Source: Butyrivibrio sp. (GTDB lineage Bacteria > Bacillota > Clostridia > Lachnospirales > Lachnospiraceae). Taken from it: 34,458 nt of DNA. The stretch covers positions 1 to 34,458 of the forward strand of contig JAILBM010000174.1 of assembly GCA_024680925.1 (NCBI GenBank), read 5' to 3'. The notes under the pieces were generated by a model, which was not told the origin of the DNA, ran no database searches, and saw only the letters and a list, made by a program, of their open reading frames with translations. Within the stretch, counting starts at the first letter, position 1. The number at the start of each line of letters is the position of its first letter. The position numbers and the translations under genes are program-made. Positions 18,585-28,286 of the stretch are shown here, piece after piece.

Positions 18585-19244
18585 TTAGATTTCATATACC
18601 TTCAAGTTCCTGTATTCTCCGATCATTGGCGCAAGCTGTCTAAAACCTATATATCCTCCTTCAAGTAAAGGTCCGTAGGTCTTCCCATCATCTTCAAAAT
18701 AGAAAACTTCAAGTTCATTGACACTAAAACTGACTCTGCTACCCTTTTTTACAGCTTTAAGCTTATACCACTGTGCATCTTCAGAAGCATCCGGTATAGG
18801 ATCTGCTCCCTGACTCACAAGATGGAAGCCGTAGCTCTTACGAAGGTTGCAGGTATGAAAAGCTCTTTCATCAGGCTCTTTTCGTCTAAAATATGAAACA
18901 TGAAAGGCATTTATATCTCCATGATGATATAAAGAATATTCTCCTGTCCTTTTCTGAAGGCTTTCATCAAAGATACTCTCGCCCTTTATGCCTTTGGCAG
19001 CAAAAAATAAAATTGCAAGGCCCGGCTCTTTTATCGGTCTGAATTCCCACTCTATCTCTACATCTGAAGGAAATTCCACCGGACACCAATATACATAATT
19101 GGCCTTTTGGCCATTTTCAGCCGATAGTGCATTTTCCATGCGCATGCAGCCATCATCAAAGGTAATCCTGGCCTGTCCCTCAAGCACAAAATCCTTTACG
19201 GATTCTTCATTTTCAAAACTGTTTTCATAAATAAGCTTTTTCAA
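18585..19244 (-). CDS. DUF1961 family protein (YesU-like)
   Basis: 219 aa, YENSFENEESVKDFVLEGQARITFDDGCMRMEN and GGYIGFRQLAPMIGEYRNLKVYE; concanavalin-like lectin-fold family found in pectin loci. Confidence 0.8.
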   Translation of the reverse strand: MKKLIYENSFENEESVKDFVLEGQARITFDDGCMRMENALSAENGQKANYVYWCPVEFPSDVEIEWEFRPIKEPGLAILFFAAKGIKGESIFDESLQKRTGEYSLYHHGDINAFHVSYFRRKEPDERAFHTCNLRKSYGFHLVSQGADPIPDASEDAQWYKLKAVKKGSRVSFSVNELEVFYFEDDGKTYGPLLEGGYIGFRQLAPMIGEYRNLKVYEI

Positions 19245-19247
19245 ATT

Positions 19248-20213
19248 TTAAACCTCCTCAGTCAAATGAGCTGCCGCCTTATTACGTCTGCTCTCATCCA
19301 ATATCTGTCCCCACTGGTAAGGAGTGTTCTGGTATACATAGAAATTAAGCCAATTGGAATATAATAAATTACAATGGGATCTCCATTGTAGATTAGGCTT
19401 AACCTCCGGATTGTCCTCAGGATAATAATTAATAGGGATCTCTATAGGAAGCCCCTTTCCCAGATCTCTTTTATATTCACTGTCAAGGGTCATTCTGTCA
19501 TATTCACCGTGACCCATTACAAAAATCTGTTTTCCATCCTTTGTCATGCAAAGTAATATTCCGGCTTCAGGGGATTTGGCAAGAACCACAAGATCATCGC
19601 AGTTTTCAATTGCCTCCTGATCCGATTCTGTATGTCTGCTATGAGGAATAAAGAAATAATCATCAAAACCTCTTACAAGAGGTACCTTTCTGTTTAATAC
19701 CCTATGCTCATAAATTCCAAACATTTTTTTATCAAGAAGTGTCTTATTTATACCAAAATGATAGTAAAGACCAGCCTGAGCACCCCAGCAGATATGAAAC
19801 GTAGATGTAACATTAGTCCTGGACCATTCAAATATTCTGCAAAGTTCATCCCAATAGTCAACTTCTTCAAAATCCATCTGTTCTACAGGAGCACCGGTAA
19901 TAATAAGACCGTCATAGGTATTCTCCTTAAGTTCATCAAAAGTATTGTAAAATCTGTTTAAATGGTTTGGAGATGTATTGGTTGCCTTATGTGAACTTAC
20001 TCTCATAAAGGAAACATCAATTTGCAAAGGAGTATTTGACAAAGCTCTAAGAAGCTGTTTTTCTGTTTCCTCCTTAAGGGGCATCAGGTTAAGGATACAA
20101 ATCTGAAGCGAACGGATATCCTGATGCATAGCTCTGTTTTCATCAACAACGAAAATATTTTCATATTCCAGAAACTCTCTTGCAGGTAAATCGTTTTGAA
20201 TTTTAATTGGCAT
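19248..20213 (-). CDS. metA: Homoserine O-acetyl/succinyltransferase (MetA family)
   Basis: MPIKIQNDLPAREFLEYENIFVV, ILNLMPLKEETEKQLLRALSNTPLQ, LIITGAPVEQMDFEEVDYW, FHICWGAQAGLYYHFGI. Confidence 0.95.
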   Translation of the reverse strand: MPIKIQNDLPAREFLEYENIFVVDENRAMHQDIRSLQICILNLMPLKEETEKQLLRALSNTPLQIDVSFMRVSSHKATNTSPNHLNRFYNTFDELKENTYDGLIITGAPVEQMDFEEVDYWDELCRIFEWSRTNVTSTFHICWGAQAGLYYHFGINKTLLDKKMFGIYEHRVLNRKVPLVRGFDDYFFIPHSRHTESDQEAIENCDDLVVLAKSPEAGILLCMTKDGKQIFVMGHGEYDRMTLDSEYKRDLGKGLPIEIPINYYPEDNPEVKPNLQWRSHCNLLYSNWLNFYVYQNTPYQWGQILDESRRNKAAAHLTEEV

Positions 20214-20272
20214 TTTTTACTCCTTGTAATGGCTTCTTTTAACATTGCTGTATAAAAAGTCTTCTTCCACGA

Positions 20273-22282
20273 TTATATATTATTTAAAAATTCCTCTTCT
20301 GTCCAAATAGGTATTCCCAGCTCTTTGGCTTTCTTATTCTTACCGGAATTTGAAGTTGAATCATTATTTATAAGGGCAGTTGTCTTTTTGGAAACACTTC
20401 CTGCAGCTTTTCCGCCTTTACTTTCTATAAATTCAACCAATTCATTTCTGTTTTTAAAGTGAGTCACATCACCGGTAATTACAAAGGTTTTGCCACTAAG
20501 CTCATTTGAGCCTTCAGTTTTTGGCGCCTCCATATTAAGACCATATTCTTTAAGTCTCTCCATTAAAAGTACATTGCTTTCCTTATGGAAAAACTCATGT
20601 ATGGCAATAGCGGTGGTTTCACCCACATCATCAACCTCCTGAAGTTCTTCCACTGAAGCATGCATTAGAGCATCTATGGAATCAAAATGCTTCATAAGTG
20701 TTTTGGCAGAAGCTTTTCCGACATTTCCTATGGTAAGACCAGCTATAAGCCTATAGGCCTCATTATTTTTAGAATTTTCTATAACACCCAAAAGCTTATC
20801 TGTATTTTTTTCTTTTCCGATAAGTCCTTTGGCTATAAGTGTTTCTCTATGATTTTTAAGAAGATATATATCTGCTATATTTTTTAGATAACCATCACCA
20901 ATAAGAGCCTTAATATATTCTTCTCCAAAACCTTTTATATCCATGGCATCACGCTGAACAAAATTAACAATTCTACGCTCAAGCTTGGCAGGACAATCAT
21001 CATTTATACATTTCATATCCGCAGTATCAGGCTCTCTCACAACTTTGCCGCCGCATACAGGACAAATATCCGGTATTTTAAATACTGTCATACCCTCCTG
21101 ATGTTTTTCCTTAACCACAGATCTGATCTTGGGAATAATTTCCCCGGACTTATAAACCACAACAGTTTCACCAAGACCGATACCCAGACTGTCAATAAAA
21201 TCCTGATTATGCAATGTTGCCCTGGAAACAGTAGTTCCACAAAGTCTTATTGGTGTAAAAACGGCTGTGGGATTAATTCTTCCTGTCATTCCAACGGAAA
21301 GTTCAATATCTGTTATAACTGCCTCTTTTTCCTCAGGTGGATACTTATAGGCTATATGTCCTGCACTATATTTAGATCCTGCAGGAAAATCATTTCTGTA
21401 CTCAATCTGATCTATCTTGATTACTGCACCATCAATATCATATTCAAGGTCACCTCTGGACTCTCCTATGGCATCTATCTGAGAAAGTATCTCTTCATCG
21501 GTAGTACAAAGTGCAGATGGCGCAATCTTTATTCCATCCTCTTCTTCCAACCTTTTCAAGCCATTATGATGGGAAGCCATAAGCTCATCATCACCGCTTT
21601 GAATGTTAAAAATGAACATGGAAAGACCTCTCTCTTTTACCATTTTTGAATCCAATTGTCTTAATGTACCTGCAGCACAGTTTCTTGGATTGGCAAAGGT
21701 CTTTTTTCCAAGGATTTCCTGTCTTTCATTTACTGCATCAAAATCCTTGTGACTCATGTAAACTTCACCACGAAGCTCAAGATAGTCATAACTGTTTTTT
21801 AATTTTTTAACAACGTCAGGTATAACCAGAGCATTGGCAGTTACATCCTCACCAATAAGTCCGTCACCTCTTGTTTCTGCCAGAGAAAGATTTCCGCCTT
21901 CATATCTTATACTCATGGAAAGGCCATCAATTTTCTGTTCTACATCAAATTTTGCATCCGGATGCATTGCTCTTACTTCATGCACCCATTCAATTACTTC
22001 TTCCTTGGAAAAAACATCCTGAATAGAGAGCATCGGCACATTATGAGTAACTGTCACTCCTGCTTCTCTCTTGGTGGTTCCACCTATAATCTGTGTAGGT
22101 GAATCCTTAGATATAAGATCCGGATATTGTTTTTCAATATCCTTAAGTTTTATCATAAGCTGATCGTAATCATAATCGGAAATTTCCGGAGCATCCTGAT
22201 TGTAATATCTATCCATGTGGTATTTGATAGTTTTACAAAGCTCCTGATATTCCTGCTTTATTTCTGCACTAACTTCTGCCAT
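20273..22282 (-). CDS. ligA: NAD-dependent DNA ligase
   Basis: KxDG motif VEQKIDGLS, zinc-binding CPVCGG...CINDDCPAK, HhH region and BRCT domain. Start moved to the ATG at 22282, after GGGAGA. Confidence 0.96.
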   Translation of the reverse strand: MAEVSAEIKQEYQELCKTIKYHMDRYYNQDAPEISDYDYDQLMIKLKDIEKQYPDLISKDSPTQIIGGTTKREAGVTVTHNVPMLSIQDVFSKEEVIEWVHEVRAMHPDAKFDVEQKIDGLSMSIRYEGGNLSLAETRGDGLIGEDVTANALVIPDVVKKLKNSYDYLELRGEVYMSHKDFDAVNERQEILGKKTFANPRNCAAGTLRQLDSKMVKERGLSMFIFNIQSGDDELMASHHNGLKRLEEEDGIKIAPSALCTTDEEILSQIDAIGESRGDLEYDIDGAVIKIDQIEYRNDFPAGSKYSAGHIAYKYPPEEKEAVITDIELSVGMTGRINPTAVFTPIRLCGTTVSRATLHNQDFIDSLGIGLGETVVVYKSGEIIPKIRSVVKEKHQEGMTVFKIPDICPVCGGKVVREPDTADMKCINDDCPAKLERRIVNFVQRDAMDIKGFGEEYIKALIGDGYLKNIADIYLLKNHRETLIAKGLIGKEKNTDKLLGVIENSKNNEAYRLIAGLTIGNVGKASAKTLMKHFDSIDALMHASVEELQEVDDVGETTAIAIHEFFHKESNVLLMERLKEYGLNMEAPKTEGSNELSGKTFVITGDVTHFKNRNELVEFIESKGGKAAGSVSKKTTALINNDSTSNSGKNKKAKELGIPIWTEEEFLNNI

Positions 22283-22404
22283 TTTTTCTCCCAACATTAT
22301 AAATACATAGATTTTGACCATTCCATGTCAAAAATCCTGAATACATACTATATTTACAGACTCTTTAGTTAAATCTCAATATTCAATCTATAAATGAATA
22401 ATCA

Positions 22405-23136
22405 TTACAGACCGGAAAGTTTGTATAGCTCGTTTCTCTCTTTTTCATCAAGATTTCTGTATTGTCCGCTTTTAAGATTTCCAAGCTCAACGTTCATTAT
22501 TCGTATTCGTTTCAATGTCACTACATTGAAACCCAGTTCACTGCACATTCTCCGAATCTGCCTGTTAAGCCCCTGAGTAAGTATTATATCAAATTTTCTC
22601 TTTCCTTTCCTTACTACCTTGCATTTTCTGGTAGTAACATCCAGGTCTTTGATATATATTCCCTGCCGTAAAAGCTCAAGATTTTTATCATCAATATCCC
22701 TGTCTACTTCTACGATATACTCTTTTTCATGCTTATTTGAGCCGCGCATCATGGCATTTATAAGATCACCATCATCTGTCATTATCATAAGACCACAGGA
22801 ATCTTTATCAAGTCTTCCGGCATAGGTAACTCGTTTATCAAGATTAAGCTCTTTAGTAATAATCCTCTCTGCATGCTCATCTTTTTCCGTGCATACAACA
22901 CCTACAGGCTTGTTATAAGCAATAACGGTCTTTTTCTCTACAGGCATAACAATTTTACCGTCAACTTCAACCCTGTCCCCGGTTATTACTTTAAGCCCCT
23001 TTTCGGGAGCAGTTCCGTTTACCTTAACCCTTCCTGCCTCTATTAGCTTATCGGCATCCCGTCTTGAACATATACCGCAGGCTGCCAGATATTTATTTAA
23101 ACGAACTTCATTTATATTTGAATCTGCTTCAAGCAT
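22405..23136 (-). CDS. rluF: 23S rRNA pseudouridine synthase (RluF/RluB type)
   Basis: S4 domain (VRLNKYLAACGICSRRDADKLIEAGRVKVNG) and catalytic motif AGRLDKDSCGLMIMTDDGD. Confidence 0.88.
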   Translation of the reverse strand: MLEADSNINEVRLNKYLAACGICSRRDADKLIEAGRVKVNGTAPEKGLKVITGDRVEVDGKIVMPVEKKTVIAYNKPVGVVCTEKDEHAERIITKELNLDKRVTYAGRLDKDSCGLMIMTDDGDLINAMMRGSNKHEKEYIVEVDRDIDDKNLELLRQGIYIKDLDVTTRKCKVVRKGKRKFDIILTQGLNRQIRRMCSELGFNVVTLKRIRIMNVELGNLKSGQYRNLDEKERNELYKLSGL

Positions 23137-23169
23137 GTGTTAACCTCTTTTTACGTCTATCACACAAAA

Positions 23170-23198
23170 TAAAAAAGGAACGGCTTTACACCGTTCCT
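23170..23198 (-). terminator. Terminator 3' of mecA
   Basis: On the minus strand AGGAACGGTGTAAAGCCGTTCCTTTTTTATTTT. Confidence 0.85.
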
Positions 23199-23263
23199 AC
23201 TATTATACTACAAAGAGCACTGCCTTTCGAGTAATACCTGATATAAACCTCACAAATTATATA

Positions 23264-24139
23264 TCAGTTAAGCTCCTTAAGTCTTGCCATTGCATTATTT
23301 TCAATTATGGTATCCATATTTTCTTGAATATACAAAAGCTTTCGGTTATTGGCAGTAATATACTGACCATACTCGTAGCATATAGTAAATATGGAAGCAA
23401 AGGTAAGTTCATCAGCATTATCTCTTTTAAAGATAATGTAATAACTGCCATCACTGTTATCTTTGTATAAAGATGTATCGATCTTGGCATTATCTGAAAT
23501 CTGTGAACTTAAATCTATTACATCTCTCATGGAATTAAATCTGTAAACATATTCGTTAAATGCAAGTCTTGAAAGCTTAGTTCGCTTATCCGGAGAATTA
23601 TTATCCTCACCATCTTCCGAAGTACTATCTGCAGGCTGTTCATTATCAGTTTGGGATTTTGTTTTGTCTTTTGAATGACTCTTAATCTCTTTATTATCAA
23701 TAATTTCCTGAGAACTGTCTTTTGAAACAATGTCCTTTAAGGTATTAGCAAAACTCTTTAACCCATTAAGGTATTCAGAAAGCCTTAAAAGCCTCTCCTG
23801 CTCTGTACTATCGCCAAGCTCCTCAAGGAAATCTTTAGGTAATTTAATACCGGCCTTTTCCGTAATATTTTTTAATATCTCAGTAAAATTCAAGTCACTG
23901 TTTTCAGACAAAGTAAGACTGATAGTATGATCCGGTAAAACAGTGATCTGCATGGGAGTCATACTGCCGGTAGGCTTATAGTCTACTTCTTCCACAGCCT
24001 TTTCCACAACACCATGCAAGAAATCCATTGCTTCCTTCTTTTTTTCGAAGAAATCTTCCAGCTTGATTCCCTGCTCATCCAAATCATCTTCAGTTATTAT
24101 GCAATTAATTGTATCATCATTAATTCTCTTAAATACCAT
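23264..24139 (-). CDS. mecA: Adaptor protein MecA
   Basis: N-terminal FKRINDDTINCIITEDDLDEQGIKLEDFF, acidic/Ser-rich linker, C-terminal MecA domain (YRFNSMRDVIDLSSQI...SYYIIFKRD). Confidence 0.85.
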   Translation of the reverse strand: MVFKRINDDTINCIITEDDLDEQGIKLEDFFEKKKEAMDFLHGVVEKAVEEVDYKPTGSMTPMQITVLPDHTISLTLSENSDLNFTEILKNITEKAGIKLPKDFLEELGDSTEQERLLRLSEYLNGLKSFANTLKDIVSKDSSQEIIDNKEIKSHSKDKTKSQTDNEQPADSTSEDGEDNNSPDKRTKLSRLAFNEYVYRFNSMRDVIDLSSQISDNAKIDTSLYKDNSDGSYYIIFKRDNADELTFASIFTICYEYGQYITANNRKLLYIQENMDTIIENNAMARLKELN

Positions 24140-24154
24140 TAAAATAAATACCCT

Positions 24155-24610
24155 TTATTCATCCTCATCTTCCCTGACACAACCAATAACCTTATATAAA
24201 AGTGAATATAAAGTTTTAGCTTCATCAGGAGTCAATCTGACACACTGTCCCATTTTCTTTGGGATGTCTACAGCCTTTTCCTTCAGCTCTTCTCCAGCTT
24301 CTGTAATTGTAACCACGAGATTTCTTTCATCTTCACTGGAACGCTCTCTGGAAATATAGCCCTTTGACTCTAATTTCTTAAGAACAGGTGTCAATGTACC
24401 TGAATCAAGATATAAACTTTCTCCTAAGGTTTTTACATTGACCTTTTTCTTTTCCCACATGACCATCATGGCAATATACTGGGTATATGTAAGATCTACA
24501 TCATCCAAATATGGCTTATATCTCCTGATTATTTCCTTTGAGCAAGCATACAATGGAAAGCACATCTGATTTTCCAGTTTTAAACAGTCAAAATTTTCCT
24601 TATTGTCCAT
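24155..24610 (-). CDS. OhrR-type MarR family regulator with conserved peroxidatic Cys position
   Basis: KLENQMCFPLYACSKEIIRRYKPYLDDVDLTYTQYIAMMVMWE and SLYLDSGTLTPVLKKLESKGYISRERSSEDER closely match remembered Bacillus OhrR. ORF track start is a GTG; the ATG at 24610 is preferred. Confidence 0.85.
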   Translation of the reverse strand: MDNKENFDCLKLENQMCFPLYACSKEIIRRYKPYLDDVDLTYTQYIAMMVMWEKKKVNVKTLGESLYLDSGTLTPVLKKLESKGYISRERSSEDERNLVVTITEAGEELKEKAVDIPKKMGQCVRLTPDEAKTLYSLLYKVIGCVREDEDE

Positions 24611-24643
24611 GACATACACATCTCCGAATCAATATAGTATTAT

Positions 24644-24658
24644 CACAAATAAATTGTG
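24644..24658. promoter_or_regulatory. OhrR-box-like palindrome upstream of the OhrR-type gene
   Basis: CACAAATAAATTGTG (CACAA-N5-TTGTG), about 35 bp upstream of the start codon. Confidence 0.5.
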
Positions 24659-24710
24659 CATAATCTATTTTAACTCAAATTTGAATTTTTTCAAACCTTA
24701 TTATACGATT

Positions 24711-27113
24711 TTATCGTTTTTTTACGTTTATCAATTTTATTTTATTTTCTATATAATTAAAAAGTCTGGTTAAATATCTCATGCAAGGCTCTGTAGCAAT
24801 GGCAAAAACAACAAAGAGCATAATGCACTCTTTTGACACATAGCTGATTGCAAACAGACCACTTAAGAAGAAAGCAGTAAAGACAATTCCTATAATACAT
24901 CCGATTATAACCGTACTTCTGTATCTGTTTAATGGCTCACTTATCTTAGTCAGAATCATAAATCCCACTATAGCCAAAAGGAAGGTTGATGCAACAGAAA
25001 CATCCGATATAGAAACTCCGAAGGTCTCCGAAAATACAACCATAGCTGCAATAGCAAAGAAATCTGTAAGAGCTGCAGGTAAAGCCCTAAGCAGTACCTT
25101 GGACATGAAATGGCCCTTAATACGTTTGTTATTAGGTTCCATAGCAAGGAAAAATGCAGGTATTCCTATATTAAACAGACTTATCAAAGATACCTGTGAA
25201 GGCTCCAGAGGATAATTCATAACATTTATAATTGAGAACAACGCAAGCAGGATAGAAAACATATTTTTTACCAGGAAAAGAGTTGTGGACCTTTCAATAT
25301 TATTGATATCCCTTCTTCCTTCAGAAACTATCTCTGTCATATGGGCAAAATCCGAATCCAAAAGAACAACCTGTGCAGCCTGCACTGCCGCGTCAGATCC
25401 CGCTGCCATTGCTATCGAACAGTCAGCATCCTTCATGGCAAGTATGTCATTCACCCCATCACCTGTCATGGCTACCGTTCTTCCTTCAGCCTTAAGATAG
25501 CGTACAATCTTCTGTTTCTGCTCGGGAGTAACTCTTCCAAAAATAGTATTTTTCTTAACCGCTTCTCGCATCATAGCATCATCCGTTAATGTTGATGCGT
25601 CAACATATCTGTCATAGTTTCTGATTCCGGCAGTTCTTGCTACCTCTGAAACAGTTACAGGATTATCACCGGATATTACTTTTACTTCTACGCCCTGTTT
25701 TACAAAATATTCAAAGGTTCTTGGTGCCGTATCCCTTACAGGATTTTGCAATAATATGAATAAAAGAGGAACCACTTTGGCATTGTTAAGTTCAGTCTGT
25801 GGAACAGGAAGTGAAACTACCTCCTCTGCTGTCCCGGGAAGAATAATCTGAGTATTGTCAGCACCTCCAAAATACTGTCCAAATACCAGTACTCTAAGTC
25901 CCTTTGATGCATAAGAATTAACAATCTCTCTATATATTTCAAAATTACTTTTAAGTACAAATTCCGGAGCACCCATTACGAAAGTACCCTCAGAAAACTG
26001 AACACTACTATATTTGTATTTTGAAGAAAAAGAATGGAATGAAATTGCATTTTCGGCTATTTTTCCATCAAAATAATCCTCCAGGGCCTTCATTGTAATA
26101 TTATCGTCAGGAAGTACCCCTATGTATCTTGAAACAAGGTCACAATAGCCATTATAAACAGTCTTGGTTACATCATTTACAGGAACAACATCAGCAACGA
26201 GCATACTATTGTCTGTAATAGTACCGGTTTTATCCACGCACAGAGTATCAACTCTGGCAAGAGTTTCTATACTTCGCATGTCGTGAAGCATTACCTTATT
26301 TTTGGCAAGCCTTACAGCACTTGCACCAAGGGCAATACTAACAAGAAGGTACAACCCTTCGGGAATCATTCCTACCAAGGCTGCAACCATTGAAGATACA
26401 CTATCGGAAAAGGAATTTTTCTGTATTATGTAACTTTGAGAAAAAAGAGTTATGCCTATAGGAATAATAATTATACCTGCGGCAATAACCAGCCTGTTAA
26501 TAGACTTAACCATTTCAGACTGCTCACCGGAAGGCATCTTTTTGGCCTTTATCATAAGCTTTGAAATATAAGAATTAGCACCAACTCTTGTAAGCTCAGC
26601 AAGGCACTCACCGGAAACTACAAAACTTCCGGACATAAGCTCACTGTCTTTTTTCTTAACTATTTCATCAGCTTCACCTGTAAGAAGAGCTTCATTAACA
26701 GCTATTTCACCATCCAGCACAACAGCATCTGCACATATCTGATTTCCGCTTCTTAAAATTATTACATCTCCAAGAACAAGCTGATCTACAGGAACAATGG
26801 TTTCTTCCCCGTCTCTTATAGCCACCACTGTCGATTCATGAATGACAGAAAGATTATCCAAAACCTTTTTAGCCTGAAGCTCCTGATAAATACCTATAAG
26901 AGAATTGGCAATAACAACAGGCAAGAAGGTAAGACTTCTGTAATCTCCCGCTATAATTACAAGAATAGCAAGTATGGCAAAAATAAGATTGAAGTAAGTA
27001 AAAATATTCTCACGTAAAATGTCCTTAGTTGTCTTTGCGGAATTATCTATCTGTGTATTTCCGTATCCCTCGCGCAGTAGTTGTTTTGCAGCATCCGATG
27101 ACAGACCTGGCAT
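24711..27113 (-). CDS. Cation-translocating P-type ATPase (CtpE/CaxP-like, putative calcium)
   Basis: DKTGTITD phosphorylation motif, LLTGEAD, MIPEGLYLL in TM4, ISGDNPVTV, MTGDGVNDILAMKDADCSIAM. Second in-frame ATG (27113) has better spacing to GGGAGG. Confidence 0.88.
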   Translation of the reverse strand: MPGLSSDAAKQLLREGYGNTQIDNSAKTTKDILRENIFTYFNLIFAILAILVIIAGDYRSLTFLPVVIANSLIGIYQELQAKKVLDNLSVIHESTVVAIRDGEETIVPVDQLVLGDVIILRSGNQICADAVVLDGEIAVNEALLTGEADEIVKKKDSELMSGSFVVSGECLAELTRVGANSYISKLMIKAKKMPSGEQSEMVKSINRLVIAAGIIIIPIGITLFSQSYIIQKNSFSDSVSSMVAALVGMIPEGLYLLVSIALGASAVRLAKNKVMLHDMRSIETLARVDTLCVDKTGTITDNSMLVADVVPVNDVTKTVYNGYCDLVSRYIGVLPDDNITMKALEDYFDGKIAENAISFHSFSSKYKYSSVQFSEGTFVMGAPEFVLKSNFEIYREIVNSYASKGLRVLVFGQYFGGADNTQIILPGTAEEVVSLPVPQTELNNAKVVPLLFILLQNPVRDTAPRTFEYFVKQGVEVKVISGDNPVTVSEVARTAGIRNYDRYVDASTLTDDAMMREAVKKNTIFGRVTPEQKQKIVRYLKAEGRTVAMTGDGVNDILAMKDADCSIAMAAGSDAAVQAAQVVLLDSDFAHMTEIVSEGRRDINNIERSTTLFLVKNMFSILLALFSIINVMNYPLEPSQVSLISLFNIGIPAFFLAMEPNNKRIKGHFMSKVLLRALPAALTDFFAIAAMVVFSETFGVSISDVSVASTFLLAIVGFMILTKISEPLNRYRSTVIIGCIIGIVFTAFFLSGLFAISYVSKECIMLFVVFAIATEPCMRYLTRLFNYIENKIKLINVKKR

Positions 27114-27167
27114 AGGCATTCCTCCCTAAAGCAATAGCAGACCTTTAAATGGTCTGCTATCTACATT

Positions 27168-27449
27168 TTATTTATTAGATTCGTGTTTAATATTCTTGAT
27201 CGGAATATTAGCATACAATGCAGGAGCACTCTTACCATCATTGGTTTCAGAGTCCATTTGGGTAATATTTATATCTATACCCGCCTGATCTATTTCTACA
27301 TATTTTGATAATACCTCGATAATATCATTCTTTATCTTAGCCATAATTTCAGGAGAACAGCTGGCTCTGTCTGATACGAGTACAAGCTTCAACCTGTCCT
27401 TGGCCACATCACTGGATGACTTTTTCTTAAAAAAATCTGACAGTTTCAT
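27168..27449 (-). CDS. minE: Cell division topological specificity factor MinE
   Basis: 93 aa, AKDRLKLVLVSDRASCSPEIMAKIKNDIIEVLSKYVEID, directly downstream of minD. Confidence 0.93.
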   Translation of the reverse strand: MKLSDFFKKKSSSDVAKDRLKLVLVSDRASCSPEIMAKIKNDIIEVLSKYVEIDQAGIDINITQMDSETNDGKSAPALYANIPIKNIKHESNK

Positions 27450-27464
27450 ACCCTATAATCCCCC

Positions 27465-28256
27465 TTATTTTCTTTTGAAAACACCTGCAATAGCTGAGAA
27501 AATTCCTTTCTTATCAGTTAAATCAAGGAAAGTAACCTGCTCACCTGTAATACGGCGACAAATATTCATATAAGCCTGTCCTGCAAGAGACTTATCACCT
27601 GCAAGAGGTTCACCATTATTAGTAGCTACTACGATATTCTCATCATCAGGTACTACACCTATTAAATCAACAGCAAGAATATCTATAACGTCATCAGCTG
27701 ACATCATATCTCCTCTGCTAACCATATCAGGGCGAAGTCTGTTTACAATAAGATGCTTAGTCTTAATCTCATTAGCATCAAGAAGACCAATAATTCTATC
27801 TGCATCTCTTACTGCTGAAACTTCAGGGGTTGTAACTATAAGTGCTCTGTCAGCACCTGCAATGGCATTCTTAAAGCCCTGCTCAATACCTGCAGGACAG
27901 TCCATAATAATATAGTCATACTCACTCTTTAGTTCATCAGCGAGCTTCTTCATCTGATCAGGAGTAACACTTGTCTTATCCTTAGTCTGTGCAGCCGGTA
28001 AAAGGAAAAGATTCTCATATCTCTTATCCTTTATAAGTGCCTGCTTAATCTTGCAATTGCCTTCTACAACATCAACAAGATTATAAACGATACGATTTTC
28101 AAGACCAAGAACTACGTCAAGGTTACGAAGACCTATGTCTGTATCTATAAGTACTACCTTTTTGTTTAATTTAGCAAGACCGGTTCCTATATTAGCAGTT
28201 GTTGTAGTCTTACCTACTCCACCTTTTCCGGATGTTACTACTATTACCTCACCCAT
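27465..28256 (-). CDS. minD: Septum site-determining ATPase MinD
   Basis: Deviant Walker A VTSGKGGVGKTTTTANIG, DCPAGIEQGF, C-terminal amphipathic tail GIFSAIAGVFKRK. Confidence 0.97.
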   Translation of the reverse strand: MGEVIVVTSGKGGVGKTTTTANIGTGLAKLNKKVVLIDTDIGLRNLDVVLGLENRIVYNLVDVVEGNCKIKQALIKDKRYENLFLLPAAQTKDKTSVTPDQMKKLADELKSEYDYIIMDCPAGIEQGFKNAIAGADRALIVTTPEVSAVRDADRIIGLLDANEIKTKHLIVNRLRPDMVSRGDMMSADDVIDILAVDLIGVVPDDENIVVATNNGEPLAGDKSLAGQAYMNICRRITGEQVTFLDLTDKKGIFSAIAGVFKRK

Positions 28257-28286
28257 TATCTTTCTCCCTCCATTATAAATAAATGA

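Noticed and set aside
21101-21649. 182-aa plus-strand ORF antisense to ligA
   Set aside because: Cys/Asn/Ser-rich antisense translation of a conserved gene, no domain evidence.
22312-22333. TTTTGAC-N8-GTCAAAA inverted repeat upstream of ligA
   Set aside because: Short arms, no match to the LexA box GAAC-N4-GTTC, and could be chance; kept only as a note.
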